A DNA stretch of 64,000 nt, taken from positions 178,051-242,050 of the forward strand of contig PHET01000004.1 in assembly GCA_002841275.1 (NCBI GenBank). Reading direction: 5' to 3'. The position numbers were made by a program, and so were the translations under genes. Shown here in pieces: positions 38,671 through 48,385 of this stretch; position 1 is the first letter of the stretch, and the number at the start of each line of letters is the position of its first letter. The notes under the pieces were generated by a model. That model was not told the DNA's origin, ran no database searches, and saw only the letters and a program-made list of their open reading frames with translations. Source of the stretch: Actinobacteria bacterium HGW-Actinobacteria-7 (GTDB lineage: Bacteria > Actinomycetota > Coriobacteriia > Anaerosomatales > PHET01).

Positions 38671-40839
38671 GTGTCCGCCAAGAGTAACGCGCCGAGCGTG
38701 CCTCCCGTCATCGAACGGTTCGTGAAGACTCTCATCGTCGTGAACAAGGCGGTTTCGCTCTACCCCCCTTCTAGCAGCATCCCACGGGAGACCGCGACTG
38801 CCTCGGCAAAGCTCCTGAACGAGGTCTTGGAGCAGCAGCCGGAGTTGCGCATCGGCGTCGCCAAGGACGGCCTGTACTACTTGGGCATCCCGATTCTTCA
38901 CGGTCAGCCAGCGTACAGAACGTTCGCTCTCGAACTCTACAACCGGCAACTTGCCGAGGTGCGCTTCCATGCGGGTACCACCCCTCGCGAGCTGGTGGGC
39001 TTTCTGTCGGTTCTCCGCCACGACCCCGAGGAGGTCGAAGCGGCCGGAGGCTTTGAGAACCGTCTGTGGGAGCTGGGCGTCACCACCATCACTGTGGTCG
39101 ATGCACACCTGTCCATTGTTGACTCGGGTGACGTGGTACCCGAAGAGGACCTCGAGTCTCTTCGGCAGCGGTACTCGCGCGCCGAAGTGGACGAGATGCT
39201 CGATGCCGCTTACGGTGGCCCGGCTCGTGACCAGATGACCGTCGCACGCTTTCTGGATGACACCACGGCGGTCGCCGACTACCTCACGCAGACATTTGAC
39301 GAGACAGCCGACGGACTGTTCGACCTGCTCGGTACGGGTGCGCGCTTCGCGCAGCTCACTGAGATCGCCTTTGAAGTAGGTGGTGACGCAAGCCGTCACG
39401 AACTGCTCTCCTCATTGGGTGCCGCACTGGCCGCACTCGATCCCCACCTCAGGCGCTCGCTGCTGATCGATGAGGTCTTGCCTGAAGCGCGTACCAACGA
39501 GCCCCTGGCCGCGCTGATACGGCAGCTGGACATCGACGATGTCTGCAGGATGTTCGTTGAGGAGGTGGGTCCGGAGGACCTCTCTCGCAGCGGTCTGGCG
39601 CGGGCCATTCGCAACCTCGCACTGATCTCGATGGCCGATCGCGACGACGTGGTCTCGGCCGCCGGTGCCGCGATGCAAGGAGCCGGGTTCAGCCCGCAGT
39701 TGGCGGGTGAGGTGCTGGAACTCGCGGTACCCAGCAAACTCACGGTCCTTGAAGGTCCTCGGACACAAACCCAGCCGAGCAGACCTGTTGACGCCATATT
39801 CGCATTGATGGATCTCGGCCCCGTGTTGGGACAGATGTCGGTATCCGGGGACGAATCGGATATGGGCGCCCTGAGGGAAGAGGCTCGTCGGGGAGTGACC
39901 GACGGAGACATCATCATGTCGATGGTGACGCTGGTCGGTCTGGACCTGAGGGATGCCCAGTTCGCTTCCACGATGTCGGTACTCGAGGACTCCCTCGAGC
40001 TGCTGGTTGAGAGAGGGGAGCTGGACATCGCGGCCGACGTGGCCGACGCCTTGCAGGCCGCCACGGCCAACCCCGAGGCGACTTACGAACAGAGGCGACG
40101 GCTCGAACGTGCGATGGGGCGCTTCACACGCCCGTCTGACATGCGCGCCATCGCGCACGCGCTCAGGCTTTACTCGCCCGACAGCGTCGAGTACAAGGCA
40201 GCGCGCCGCCTTATCGGCACCATGGGCTCCATTGCTATCGACCCACTACTTGAGCAGCTCGCCGATGAGCCGGATATGGGCACCCGCAAGATGATGGTGG
40301 ACATGCTGGCCGGCATGGCGTCCAACTACATCCCCGAAATGGGCGGACACGTCAGCGACCACCGATGGTATGTGGTGCGTAACGTCGTGAGCATTCTGGG
40401 GGCAACACACTCCTCGGCGGCTCTGCCCTACCTCGAAAGAACGGTTCGGCACCCTGACTCTCGCGTGCGCAGGGAGGCCATTCGTGCCCTTGCCGGCATA
40501 CCGGACCGCCTGTCCGTAGAGATGCTCGTCTCGGCCCTTGCCGATGAGGACGGCGGCAACGTCCAGCTGGCGGCGAGATACCTCGGCTCGATGGGCCGGG
40601 AGATCGCGGTGCCCTCACTTGAGATGGTGGCGCGCGGCGAGGGGCGCGGAAGCCGCGACGTCGGGCCCCGGGTAGAGGCGATCGAGGCCTTGGGCAAGCT
40701 AGGCGCGGTAGCGGCCCTGCCCACCTTGGAGGCGATTGCGAGCAAGCGCACCTTCATGAGGGCGACCAAGGGCCGCGAGCTCAAGGCCGCCGCTGAATCG
40801 GCGGTCCGGCGAATCAAGGCGAGCGGAGGAGGTGCCTGA
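38671..40839 (+). CDS. HEAT-repeat-like protein paired with HD-GYP gene (paralogue of 30921..32903)
   Basis: GTG start after AAGGAG; VIERFVKTLIVVNKAVSLYPPSSSIPRETA...; C-terminal HEAT-like repeats (PYLERTVRHPDSRVRREAIRALAGI, AVPSLEMVARG...). Confidence 0.78.
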   Translation: MSAKSNAPSVPPVIERFVKTLIVVNKAVSLYPPSSSIPRETATASAKLLNEVLEQQPELRIGVAKDGLYYLGIPILHGQPAYRTFALELYNRQLAEVRFHAGTTPRELVGFLSVLRHDPEEVEAAGGFENRLWELGVTTITVVDAHLSIVDSGDVVPEEDLESLRQRYSRAEVDEMLDAAYGGPARDQMTVARFLDDTTAVADYLTQTFDETADGLFDLLGTGARFAQLTEIAFEVGGDASRHELLSSLGAALAALDPHLRRSLLIDEVLPEARTNEPLAALIRQLDIDDVCRMFVEEVGPEDLSRSGLARAIRNLALISMADRDDVVSAAGAAMQGAGFSPQLAGEVLELAVPSKLTVLEGPRTQTQPSRPVDAIFALMDLGPVLGQMSVSGDESDMGALREEARRGVTDGDIIMSMVTLVGLDLRDAQFASTMSVLEDSLELLVERGELDIAADVADALQAATANPEATYEQRRRLERAMGRFTRPSDMRAIAHALRLYSPDSVEYKAARRLIGTMGSIAIDPLLEQLADEPDMGTRKMMVDMLAGMASNYIPEMGGHVSDHRWYVVRNVVSILGATHSSAALPYLERTVRHPDSRVRREAIRALAGIPDRLSVEMLVSALADEDGGNVQLAARYLGSMGREIAVPSLEMVARGEGRGSRDVGPRVEAIEALGKLGAVAALPTLEAIASKRTFMRATKGRELKAAAESAVRRIKASGGGA

Positions 40840-42401
40840 TGATCGACGAGGAGGGCTCCGAGTTCGAGTTCGCTGACGGTCTGGAGGCGGCCGAGGACTT
40901 TGTCTCGGATGCGTCGCCGGGCACCGACGATGAGTCTGGGGGGACTTCGGCAGGCGCACTGGCAGTCACCGAGGCAGTAGCCGCAACAGAGGTGGTTCCC
41001 GTCGATCCTGTCGCCGCCGGAGAGGTGACGCGGTACTCGAAGATCCAGACCCGACGCGCACGCGAGCTGCTGTCGCGTCTCTACGCGACGCGGCGTGCGG
41101 CTCGGTTCTATCCCGTGGAGCACCCTGCAGTGGGCGAAGGCATACTGGCGATTCTCGAGTCAGTCGCGTTGTACCACGCGGAAGGTGTCGATGTTCAACT
41201 CGGCTTCTTCGAAGGCGAGATCGTTTTGGGTGAGCAGCTTCTCACCGAGGAGAGCCTGCAGTTCGACCAGCTGGTTCGTGACATGGCAGCTCTGGATATC
41301 GGATCGATCTACATCTACCGGGGCGTCGCTGAAGACGAGATGCGCCGGGTGATCAAGATCCTGGCGCTCGATTCGGCGGAGATCGAACAGGCCGGGGGAC
41401 TTGAGACCTTATCGCGCACGATGGGACTCAACCGGGTCGTTCTGGGTGCACTTCGTGTCGTAGAGAGGGTTGGAGAGGACTCGGGCACGGGAGGCGAGGA
41501 GATCCAGCTCAGCTACAACGGCGCGGTCTCGCTCATGCGCGAGATCGAACGGCTCATGAAGTCCAACAAGCAGGTTGGATCGAGCAAGGTCAAAGGAGTA
41601 GTCCGTTCTCTCGTCGATAACGTGCTGGCCAATCGGTATGCGATGCTCCAGCTGACCGGGCTGAAGAACCACGATGAGTACACGTTCTACCATTCGGCCA
41701 ATGTGGCGATTCTTTCACTGGCATTGGGTTCGTCGATCAGCAACGACTACCGTTTTCTGTCCTCTCTGGGCGTCGGGGCGTTGCTTCATGACTTGGGCAA
41801 GATGGGCCTGGACAACGAGATTCTGAACAAGCCGGGTGCGCTGAACCCCGATGAATGGGCCAACGTCCGGCTGCACCCTGTGCACGGCGCTCAGATGGTC
41901 TCGGTTCTGCCGGGCGTGGACAAGGCGTCCATCGTGACCATCCTCGAGCACCACATGCGCTTCGATGGCGCGGGGTACCCGACGCGGGTTCCGCCCAGGC
42001 GCCAGCACCTTACGAGCAGGATCGTCGCCGTAGCTGACTCATATGATGCGATGACATCAAGGCGCAGCTATTCTGCGGCACGAGTACAGGACGAAGCGAT
42101 GTCACTGCTCGCCAAGAGCGCGGGCAGCTCGCTCGACCCTGTGCTGGTCAGGCTGTTCATCCGGCTCATGGGCGTGTATCCGCCGCGCTCGGTGGTTCGC
42201 ATGAGCGGCGGCGAGGTTGCAGTAGTGATGTCGCCCAGTGGGAGTGATCCAACGCGCCCGGTGATCAGAGTCATCGCCTCGCCGGGCGGGGACTTCATCG
42301 AGCCTGCCGAGATCGATCTGATGAGCCAGCCCCAGATGAGCATCAGCGGCTGTATCGACCCCCGCTTGCTCAACATCGACGTCGACTCGTACTTCGTCTA
42401 A
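40839..42401 (+). CDS. HD-GYP domain protein (paralogue of 29614..30924)
   Basis: TFYHSANVAILSLALG, LLHDLGKMGLDNEILNKPGALNPDEW, HPVHGAQMV, LEHHMRFDGAGYPTRV, DSYDAMTSRRSY; ATG overlaps upstream TGA. Confidence 0.92.
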   Translation: MIDEEGSEFEFADGLEAAEDFVSDASPGTDDESGGTSAGALAVTEAVAATEVVPVDPVAAGEVTRYSKIQTRRARELLSRLYATRRAARFYPVEHPAVGEGILAILESVALYHAEGVDVQLGFFEGEIVLGEQLLTEESLQFDQLVRDMAALDIGSIYIYRGVAEDEMRRVIKILALDSAEIEQAGGLETLSRTMGLNRVVLGALRVVERVGEDSGTGGEEIQLSYNGAVSLMREIERLMKSNKQVGSSKVKGVVRSLVDNVLANRYAMLQLTGLKNHDEYTFYHSANVAILSLALGSSISNDYRFLSSLGVGALLHDLGKMGLDNEILNKPGALNPDEWANVRLHPVHGAQMVSVLPGVDKASIVTILEHHMRFDGAGYPTRVPPRRQHLTSRIVAVADSYDAMTSRRSYSAARVQDEAMSLLAKSAGSSLDPVLVRLFIRLMGVYPPRSVVRMSGGEVAVVMSPSGSDPTRPVIRVIASPGGDFIEPAEIDLMSQPQMSISGCIDPRLLNIDVDSYFV

Positions 42402-42420
42402 TCGTCTCAAAGGAGTGAAC

Positions 42421-45186
42421 ATGGCTTCTCGCCGTCCGAGTACCGGAATGACCGTTGCCGCAGTGATCGCTGCACTCGTGTTCTTCGGAGTGCCGCTGGT
42501 CAGCTGGGTCGCTCGAGTGTGGACCGACTATCTTTGGTATCTCGACCTGGGGCAGCAGAGCGTCTTCATAACGCGGATCACCTCGCAGCTGGTACTCGCG
42601 GTGGGCTTCTCGGTACTCGCGTTCGTCGTACTGTTCGTGAACCTTCGAGTGGCTCGGCGTTTCGCGCCCCGGGTCAGGCCGGTGGGTCTGCCGCAGGGCG
42701 TGTCTCCACAAGTGCAACTGCTGCTCGACCAGGTGCGCCGGGTGTCGGCGTCGGTCATCGACAAGTCCATCTTCTTCGGGTGTCTGGTGCTCGCGCTGAT
42801 GAACGGAAGTGCGATGTCGGCTCAGTGGGAGACCTTCCGACTGTGGCTGGGTCGCGTTCCCTTTGGCACGCTCGATCCCCAGTTCAAGGTCGACGCAGGG
42901 CTGTGGATCTTCACGCTGCCTGCGGCCGAGAGCCTGCTGGCCTGGTCGACGGACATCCTTGTGCTCGCGATTCTGCTGACGCTGGTCGTCCACTTCCTGG
43001 ACGGCGCGATCCAGCCGTGGGCGCGCCTCAAGGGATTCGCACCGCACGTGAAGGCTCACCTTTCAGTACTTGCGGCGCTGCTGGTGCTCACGAGAGCGTT
43101 CGGCTACTGGATCGATATCTACAACCTCGACCTGTCTCCCCGCGGCCAGGTCACGGGCGCGTCGTACACCGATATCAGTGCCCAGCTGCCCGCGCTCCAG
43201 ATACTCGTGGGCGTCTCAATCGTCACGGCGCTGCTGCTACTTCTCAACATCCGGTACCGGGGCTGGAGGCTGCCCGCCATCGCATTGGGCGTCTGGGTGG
43301 GAGCCGCCATCCTGCTGGGCGGCGTGTGGCCGGGCATCGTCCAGCGGTTCATCGTCGCGCCAAACGAGGCATCCCGAGAAGCGCCATATATCGAGCGGAA
43401 TATCGCGATGACAAGGCAAGGCTTTGGGATATCGGACGTGAAGGCCGCGCAGTTCAAGGCCTCCGAGGACCTGACGGCGAAGGACATCGTGGAGAACCGC
43501 ACCACGTTGAGCAACGTTCGGTTGTGGGACCCGGATGTCGTGAAGCAGGGCTTTGGCCAGCTGCAGACCATCCGTCCGTACTACGAGTTCTCGGATGTCG
43601 ACGTCGACCGCTACGTCGTGAACGGTCAGATGCGTCAGGTGCTCGTCTCGGCCAGAGAGATCAAGTCATCGCTTCTGGCCGACCAGGCGCAGACCTGGGT
43701 CAACCGGCACCTCGTCTACACGCACGGGTCGGGCATTGTGATGTCTCCGGCCAACGAGTTCGATACGCGCGGTCTGCCCAAGTTCATCATCGGCGACATC
43801 CCGCCAACGGTGGCCAGCTCGGTGGCTTCGGGCTCGCCCGATCTGGAGATCACCCAGCCACGGATCTACTTCGGCGAGGACACCAGTGACTACGCGATCG
43901 TGGATACGTCTCGCCCCGAATTCGACTATCCCAAGGGCGAGAACAACGCCTTCTACCGCTACCAGCACGACGGTGGAGTGAAGGTGGGTGGACTCGTCCA
44001 GCGAGTGGCGTGGGCGCTGCGCCTGGGGTCGTCACAGGTGCTGTTCTCGGAGTACATCAAGCCTTCGAGCCGGGTACTGATGTACCGCGACCTCACCTCG
44101 AGACTCCAGCGGCTGGCTCCGTGGCTGATCTACGAGGACGATCCGTATCCGGTGCTCGTCGACGGTCGCATCGTTTGGGTCATCGACGCCTATACAAGTT
44201 CGGACCGCTTCCCGTATTCGCAGCAGCTCGACGACGGGACCAACTATCTTCGCAACTCCGTGAAGATCACCGTCGACGCCTTCACCGGCGAGACTACCTT
44301 CTATGCGTTCGACGGTACCGACCCGATTCTCAAGGCGTGGCGCAATGTCTTTCCCACGCTGATCACCGACGGCGACAAGATGCCAGCGGGCGTTCGCGAG
44401 CACCTGCGCTACCCGCAGGGGTTCTTCTCGGCGCAGGCGGAGGTCTATCGCACGTACCACATGACCAACGCGAACACCTTCTACAACAAAGAGGACCAGT
44501 GGGAGATTCCGGGGTTGCGTCAGGGTTCGACGATGGAGCCGTTCTTCGTGCTGCTCCAGTTGCCCGGCGCCTCGAAGGAACACTTCTACATGATGCAGCC
44601 GTACACTCCGCGCAACAGAGACAACATGATCGGGTGGATGGCGGTCTCGAGCGATCCGGACAACTACGGCGAGCACACGGTCTACCAGTTCCCCAAGGAG
44701 CGAGTGATCTTTGGCCCTGAACAGGTGAGCGCCCGCATCAACCAGGATCCGATCATCTCGGCCCAGCTCACGCTATGGAACCAGCGCGGCAGCGGAGTGC
44801 TCATGGGAAAGATGCAGGTAATTCCCATCAAAGACTCGATCGTCTATATCCAGCCGCTGTTCCTGCAAGCCGAGAAGACCGCCATTCCCGAGCTCACGCG
44901 CGTGATCGTGACCTACTCGGACAAGGTTGAGATGGAGCGCGACCTGGAGACCGCACTGCTCAAGGTATTCGGAGAGCAGGTCCCCACCGAGACGACCGCC
45001 ACTCCCCAACCGGGCAGCGGCGCCACGGGCGGGTCAGCGGCGGATGCCGCCACGGCCGCGGGCCTGTACAAGGAGGCAATCGAAGCGCAACGTGCCGGCG
45101 ATTGGGCCACCTATGGCGCGAAGCTTTCCGAGCTGGGCCGTGTGCTCGAGCGCATGGCGAGTGCCGAGTCGAGTGCTACGAAGTAG
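42421..45186 (+). CDS. UPF0182 family membrane protein
   Basis: MASRRPSTGMTVAAVIAALVFFGVPLVSWVARVWTDYLWYLDLGQQSVFITRI...; WGALR-like 'VAWALRLGSSQVLFSEYIKPSSRVLMYRDLTSRLQRLAPWL'. Confidence 0.95.
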   Translation: MASRRPSTGMTVAAVIAALVFFGVPLVSWVARVWTDYLWYLDLGQQSVFITRITSQLVLAVGFSVLAFVVLFVNLRVARRFAPRVRPVGLPQGVSPQVQLLLDQVRRVSASVIDKSIFFGCLVLALMNGSAMSAQWETFRLWLGRVPFGTLDPQFKVDAGLWIFTLPAAESLLAWSTDILVLAILLTLVVHFLDGAIQPWARLKGFAPHVKAHLSVLAALLVLTRAFGYWIDIYNLDLSPRGQVTGASYTDISAQLPALQILVGVSIVTALLLLLNIRYRGWRLPAIALGVWVGAAILLGGVWPGIVQRFIVAPNEASREAPYIERNIAMTRQGFGISDVKAAQFKASEDLTAKDIVENRTTLSNVRLWDPDVVKQGFGQLQTIRPYYEFSDVDVDRYVVNGQMRQVLVSAREIKSSLLADQAQTWVNRHLVYTHGSGIVMSPANEFDTRGLPKFIIGDIPPTVASSVASGSPDLEITQPRIYFGEDTSDYAIVDTSRPEFDYPKGENNAFYRYQHDGGVKVGGLVQRVAWALRLGSSQVLFSEYIKPSSRVLMYRDLTSRLQRLAPWLIYEDDPYPVLVDGRIVWVIDAYTSSDRFPYSQQLDDGTNYLRNSVKITVDAFTGETTFYAFDGTDPILKAWRNVFPTLITDGDKMPAGVREHLRYPQGFFSAQAEVYRTYHMTNANTFYNKEDQWEIPGLRQGSTMEPFFVLLQLPGASKEHFYMMQPYTPRNRDNMIGWMAVSSDPDNYGEHTVYQFPKERVIFGPEQVSARINQDPIISAQLTLWNQRGSGVLMGKMQVIPIKDSIVYIQPLFLQAEKTAIPELTRVIVTYSDKVEMERDLETALLKVFGEQVPTETTATPQPGSGATGGSAADAATAAGLYKEAIEAQRAGDWATYGAKLSELGRVLERMASAESSATK

Positions 45187-45253
45187 ACCAGCGAGCGGGG
45201 GCCTGCGAGCGTCGGCGCGGCCTCCGCTTGTTGTCGGCAAGGTAACGTGTTGG

Positions 45254-45613
45254 TATACTCGCCCACGTTGCTACTGTTGATTACGCGACCCCGCAGTGTT
45301 CGGCCGGAGGCAAACCGGAGCGGCCGAGGGATCTGCACGGCGGGTGTCGATAGCTGAGAAGTCCGGTTGGATCGGCCTAAACGAGGCCCGTCACCAAGCG
45401 CGAAGACGGGCGCAGTGCGACCGAGCAGCAATAACAGATCCAACGCCTAAGAGCATAGCGCTTCTTCGGCACGTGACGATGGCGACCATGCCCGTCGTGC
45501 CGGATGCGAGGCAGCTATATCGCACCCCAATCACACCCGCTGTCTGGACCCCCTTGTGGTTCCCCGCGCCTCCGAGCCGTCGTCACTCCTGTCCCCGTAC
45601 ATGGAGGAACCTC
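45254..45613 (+). promoter_or_regulatory. TATACT -10 box followed by ~350-nt structured 5' leader of the RlpA-like gene
   Basis: TATACT at 45254-45259; stems TCGGCCG/CGGCCGA, GGATCTG/CAGATCC (110-nt span), CCCGTC/GACGGG, CGGCACG/CGTGCCG before the TTG start at 45614. Confidence 0.4.
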
Positions 45614-46228
45614 TTGATAGCAGGCAGTATCTACAAGCGTGGCGCGTTGATCGCGTGTGTGTTGCTGGGTGGTCTCGCCTTCGCAGCCGTCGCCTTCGCA
45701 GCCGCGCCGACCGGTGCAACGATGCTGGGTGTCGACGAAGACACCGCCGTTGCGCTTGGACCCGAAGTCCCGGCGGATGCCAAGTTCGCGGCTGCACCGC
45801 GGCTCGGAACTGAGGACCACAGCAAGCTTCTCGCTCCAGCCGCCAAGAAGGTGGCCAAGACCGCTGCGAAGCGCTCCGTGGTCAAGCCCGTGAGGAAGGT
45901 CCGCACGGCAGTCAAGCGTGCGGCCGTACGCAAAGCGGTATCGAAGGGCGCATGGAAGTCAGCGCGCGTCTCTTGGTACGGGCCTGGGTTCTACGGTCAC
46001 GGGATGGCCGGCGGCGGAGTACTGACCCGCACCAGCATGGTCTGCGCGCACAGGAGCCTCCCGTTCGGCACAAAGATTCGGTTCTCTTACAAAGGCCGCA
46101 CGGTGATCGCGGTCGTCAAAGACCGCGGCCCCTACGTCTCAGGTCGCACGTTCGACCTGGGCCCGGGTACTGCGAAGGCTCTGAACTTCAGTGGTGTGGG
46201 GACCGTCAAGTACAAGATCGTCCACTAG
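45614..46228 (+). CDS. RlpA-like double-psi beta-barrel protein with basic linker
   Basis: TTG start after GGAGGAA; signal-like N-terminus; ARVSWYGPGFYGHGMAGGGVLTRTSMVCAHRSLPFGTKIRFSYKGRTVIAVVKDRGPYVSGRTFDLGPGTAKAL. Confidence 0.85.
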   Translation: MIAGSIYKRGALIACVLLGGLAFAAVAFAAAPTGATMLGVDEDTAVALGPEVPADAKFAAAPRLGTEDHSKLLAPAAKKVAKTAAKRSVVKPVRKVRTAVKRAAVRKAVSKGAWKSARVSWYGPGFYGHGMAGGGVLTRTSMVCAHRSLPFGTKIRFSYKGRTVIAVVKDRGPYVSGRTFDLGPGTAKALNFSGVGTVKYKIVH

Positions 46229-46245
46229 ACACACAGACAGATTCG

Positions 46246-46286
46246 AGAGACGCGACGCCGGGAGATTCTCGGCGTCGCGTCTCTTT
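46246..46286 (+). terminator. Terminator of the RlpA-like gene
   Basis: AGAGACGCGACGCCG...CGGCGTCGCGTCTCTTT. Confidence 0.85.
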
Positions 46287-46368
46287 GGGCAGGTGGATCG
46301 CCACTTGAAGGCGAATCTGGGGTACGTTCCCTTCAGGCAAGTCCGTACGGCGTGCAGGAAGGTTCGTG

Positions 46369-46704
46369 ATGTCAGAGCCTCAACCCAATCCGGTCGATCG
46401 CCCCAGTCTCGCCCAAGCGATCGCCGACCTGGTGCAGATGTTCGTCGACTACGTGCGTCAGGAGACCGGCGACATCGTGCGCGAGAAGGTTGTCGTGCCC
46501 ACGCAGGTGGCGGGGCAGGTCGTGGCGTTCGCACTCGCGGCCGCCGGTGTGTTGCTGCTGGGAATCGGGTACCTCTCGGTCGCCGCGATGATGGTGCTGG
46601 CAGACTTCGTTGGGTGGCCCAGTGCGCTCGCCATCATCGGCGGGGTGCTGGTCATCGGTGCCGCCGCCCTCACGTTCGCGAAGATGAGGAGAGTGCAGCG
46701 ATGA
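46369..46704 (+). CDS. Phage holin family / Holin-X-like membrane protein
   Basis: LAQAIADLVQMFVDYVRQETGDIVREKVVVPTQVAGQVVAFALAAAGVLLLGIGYLSVAAMMVLADF. Confidence 0.7.
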   Translation: MSEPQPNPVDRPSLAQAIADLVQMFVDYVRQETGDIVREKVVVPTQVAGQVVAFALAAAGVLLLGIGYLSVAAMMVLADFVGWPSALAIIGGVLVIGAAALTFAKMRRVQR

Positions 46705-46943
46705 GCGCCAAGCACGATACGACGACGCCGCCAGCCGAGCGCATCACGCTCGATCAGATCAGACACCGGGCCGAGGAGATTCAGGACCGTGCGGTTGCAG
46801 ACGCCAAGTCAGCGGTGGCGGCCGTTGTGGACACTGATGCCACCCGCACGCTGCTCGTGGTCGCAGGAGTGGTCGTGATCGCCGCGTCACTCGCCTACTA
46901 CCTGGGCTCCCGGGCCCATCGCGTGATCGTCTCGGATAGCTAG
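46701..46943 (+). CDS. Small membrane-anchored hypothetical protein
   Basis: MSAKHDTTTPPAERITLDQIRHRAEEIQDRAVADAKSAV...single TM; overlaps preceding gene by 4 bp. Confidence 0.7.
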   Translation: MSAKHDTTTPPAERITLDQIRHRAEEIQDRAVADAKSAVAAVVDTDATRTLLVVAGVVVIAASLAYYLGSRAHRVIVSDS

Positions 46944-46951
46944 CGGCAGCG

Positions 46952-47422
46952 GTGCTCCGGATCGAGCAGGTGGATGTGGGACCCAGACGTGTCGAGGCGC
47001 GCGTGCGTGTCGTCGACCCGAGGTTCCTGCGCACGACGTCGGTTCCCGGCCTCGCGCAGGCGGCCGACTCGCTCTTGCCGGGGCTCAAGCGGCACACCTG
47101 CGAGAACGACGACGGCCGTAGCTTCCTCAGAGAGCTTGCCGACACCGAAACGCCCCATCTGCTCGAGCATGTCGCCGCCGAGCTCATGGCGCTTTCAGGG
47201 TCGCCCCGCTCGCTGAAGGCGTCGACGAGCTGGGACTTCGCGGCAGACGGACAAGGCGTGTTCCGCGTGAGCCTCGAGTACGACGACGACCTCGTCGCTG
47301 TGGGCGCGCTCAAGGAGGCTCAGCCGGTCGTCGAGTGGCTGCTCTCATCCGTGGATTCCGGCGCGGTCCTGTCTCCCGATATCGATGCAGCCGTCGCCAG
47401 GCTCAGGGCCGCACGCGGCTAG
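46952..47422 (+). CDS. Stand-alone protein resembling the cyanophycin synthetase N-terminal domain
   Basis: LLPGLKRHTCENDDGRSFLRELADTETPHLLEHVAAELMALSG...GVFRVSLEYDDDLVAVGALKEA; GTG start. Confidence 0.6.
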   Translation: MLRIEQVDVGPRRVEARVRVVDPRFLRTTSVPGLAQAADSLLPGLKRHTCENDDGRSFLRELADTETPHLLEHVAAELMALSGSPRSLKASTSWDFAADGQGVFRVSLEYDDDLVAVGALKEAQPVVEWLLSSVDSGAVLSPDIDAAVARLRAARG

Positions 47423-47437
47423 GTTCTTCTCGGCAGA

Positions 47438-48385
47438 TCAGGTCGCGGTGGCCGAGGAGAGTTCCTGGTGCGCCAGCGCCTTGACCGCCTCACGCAGCTC
47501 GGCTGGCCCGAGTACCTCGACTCGTCCCAGTCGGGCGACTACGCGGCGCGCGATCCAGCCGGTACCGCCGTAGGGCACCTCGACGATGGTGGTTCCGACA
47601 TCCGGTCCCTCTGCGAGTCGCGCCCCGGGCCACTCGCGCTCGACAAAGGGCTCCTCGGCCAAGAAGCGCAGGGTCGCGAGCGGCAGTCCGGTCACGTCGA
47701 ATGCCGAGATGGGGCCGGGTTCACCGTGTACGGAGGGGTCGAACGTCTCACCGGTGACGCGTGCTTCGCGAATGCGGTCGATACGGAAGGTGCGCCACGA
47801 GCCGGACCGGTGGCACCATGCGGTCACGTACCATGCCCCGCGCTCGGCGAAGAGGGCAGCCGGTTCGACGCGACGGGTGGTAGCGGACGGTGCTCCGGTC
47901 CCCGTGTAGTCGATCTCGATCACCGTGTGGCTCTGCGCGGCATCGGCCAGAATGCCGAACACCGAGTGCTCGTGCGAAGAGACCGCGGCGCGCACCGTGT
48001 GCTCCAGCTCTTCTGCATCGAATCCTGCGGAGGCCGCCGAGAGGATCTTAGCGACTAGCGGATCGTTGGCGGTGAAACCCGCTGCCTGCAGAGCCGCTGC
48101 AAGCGCGGTCGCCTCCGCCGAGGACAGCCGAACCGGGCCGCTGAGGGCCGGCATGTGCCCAAAGACTTCGACGGTGCCGTTTTCGATCATGACCGGGACG
48201 AGGCTGTAGGGATCGAGGTCGTTCGCGCCGCACATCGAGAGGGCCTCGAGATCGGCTGCGAGCTCAGCTGGGGTTGCGCCAAGCGAGGTGGCCAGGTCTG
48301 CGACTCGGTAGGAGGAGTCCTTGGTCAGGTGACCCATGAGCGCTATGAGCCTGCGTGCGCGCTCCGAAGTCGTCGCCTTAGCCAT
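47438..48385 (-). CDS. WYL domain transcriptional regulator (PafC-like)
   Basis: MAKATTSERARRLIALMGHLTKDSSYRVADLATSLGATPAELAADLEAL..., HTVIEIDYTGTGAPSATTRRVEPAALFAERGAWYVTAWCH. Confidence 0.87.
   Translation of the reverse strand: MAKATTSERARRLIALMGHLTKDSSYRVADLATSLGATPAELAADLEALSMCGANDLDPYSLVPVMIENGTVEVFGHMPALSGPVRLSSAEATALAAALQAAGFTANDPLVAKILSAASAGFDAEELEHTVRAAVSSHEHSVFGILADAAQSHTVIEIDYTGTGAPSATTRRVEPAALFAERGAWYVTAWCHRSGSWRTFRIDRIREARVTGETFDPSVHGEPGPISAFDVTGLPLATLRFLAEEPFVEREWPGARLAEGPDVGTTIVEVPYGGTGWIARRVVARLGRVEVLGPAELREAVKALAHQELSSATAT

Noticed and set aside
45346-45362. GATAGCTGAGAAGTCC as part of a TPP or ydaO riboswitch
   Set aside because: Only short chance similarity; the remaining conserved blocks of either riboswitch are not seen.
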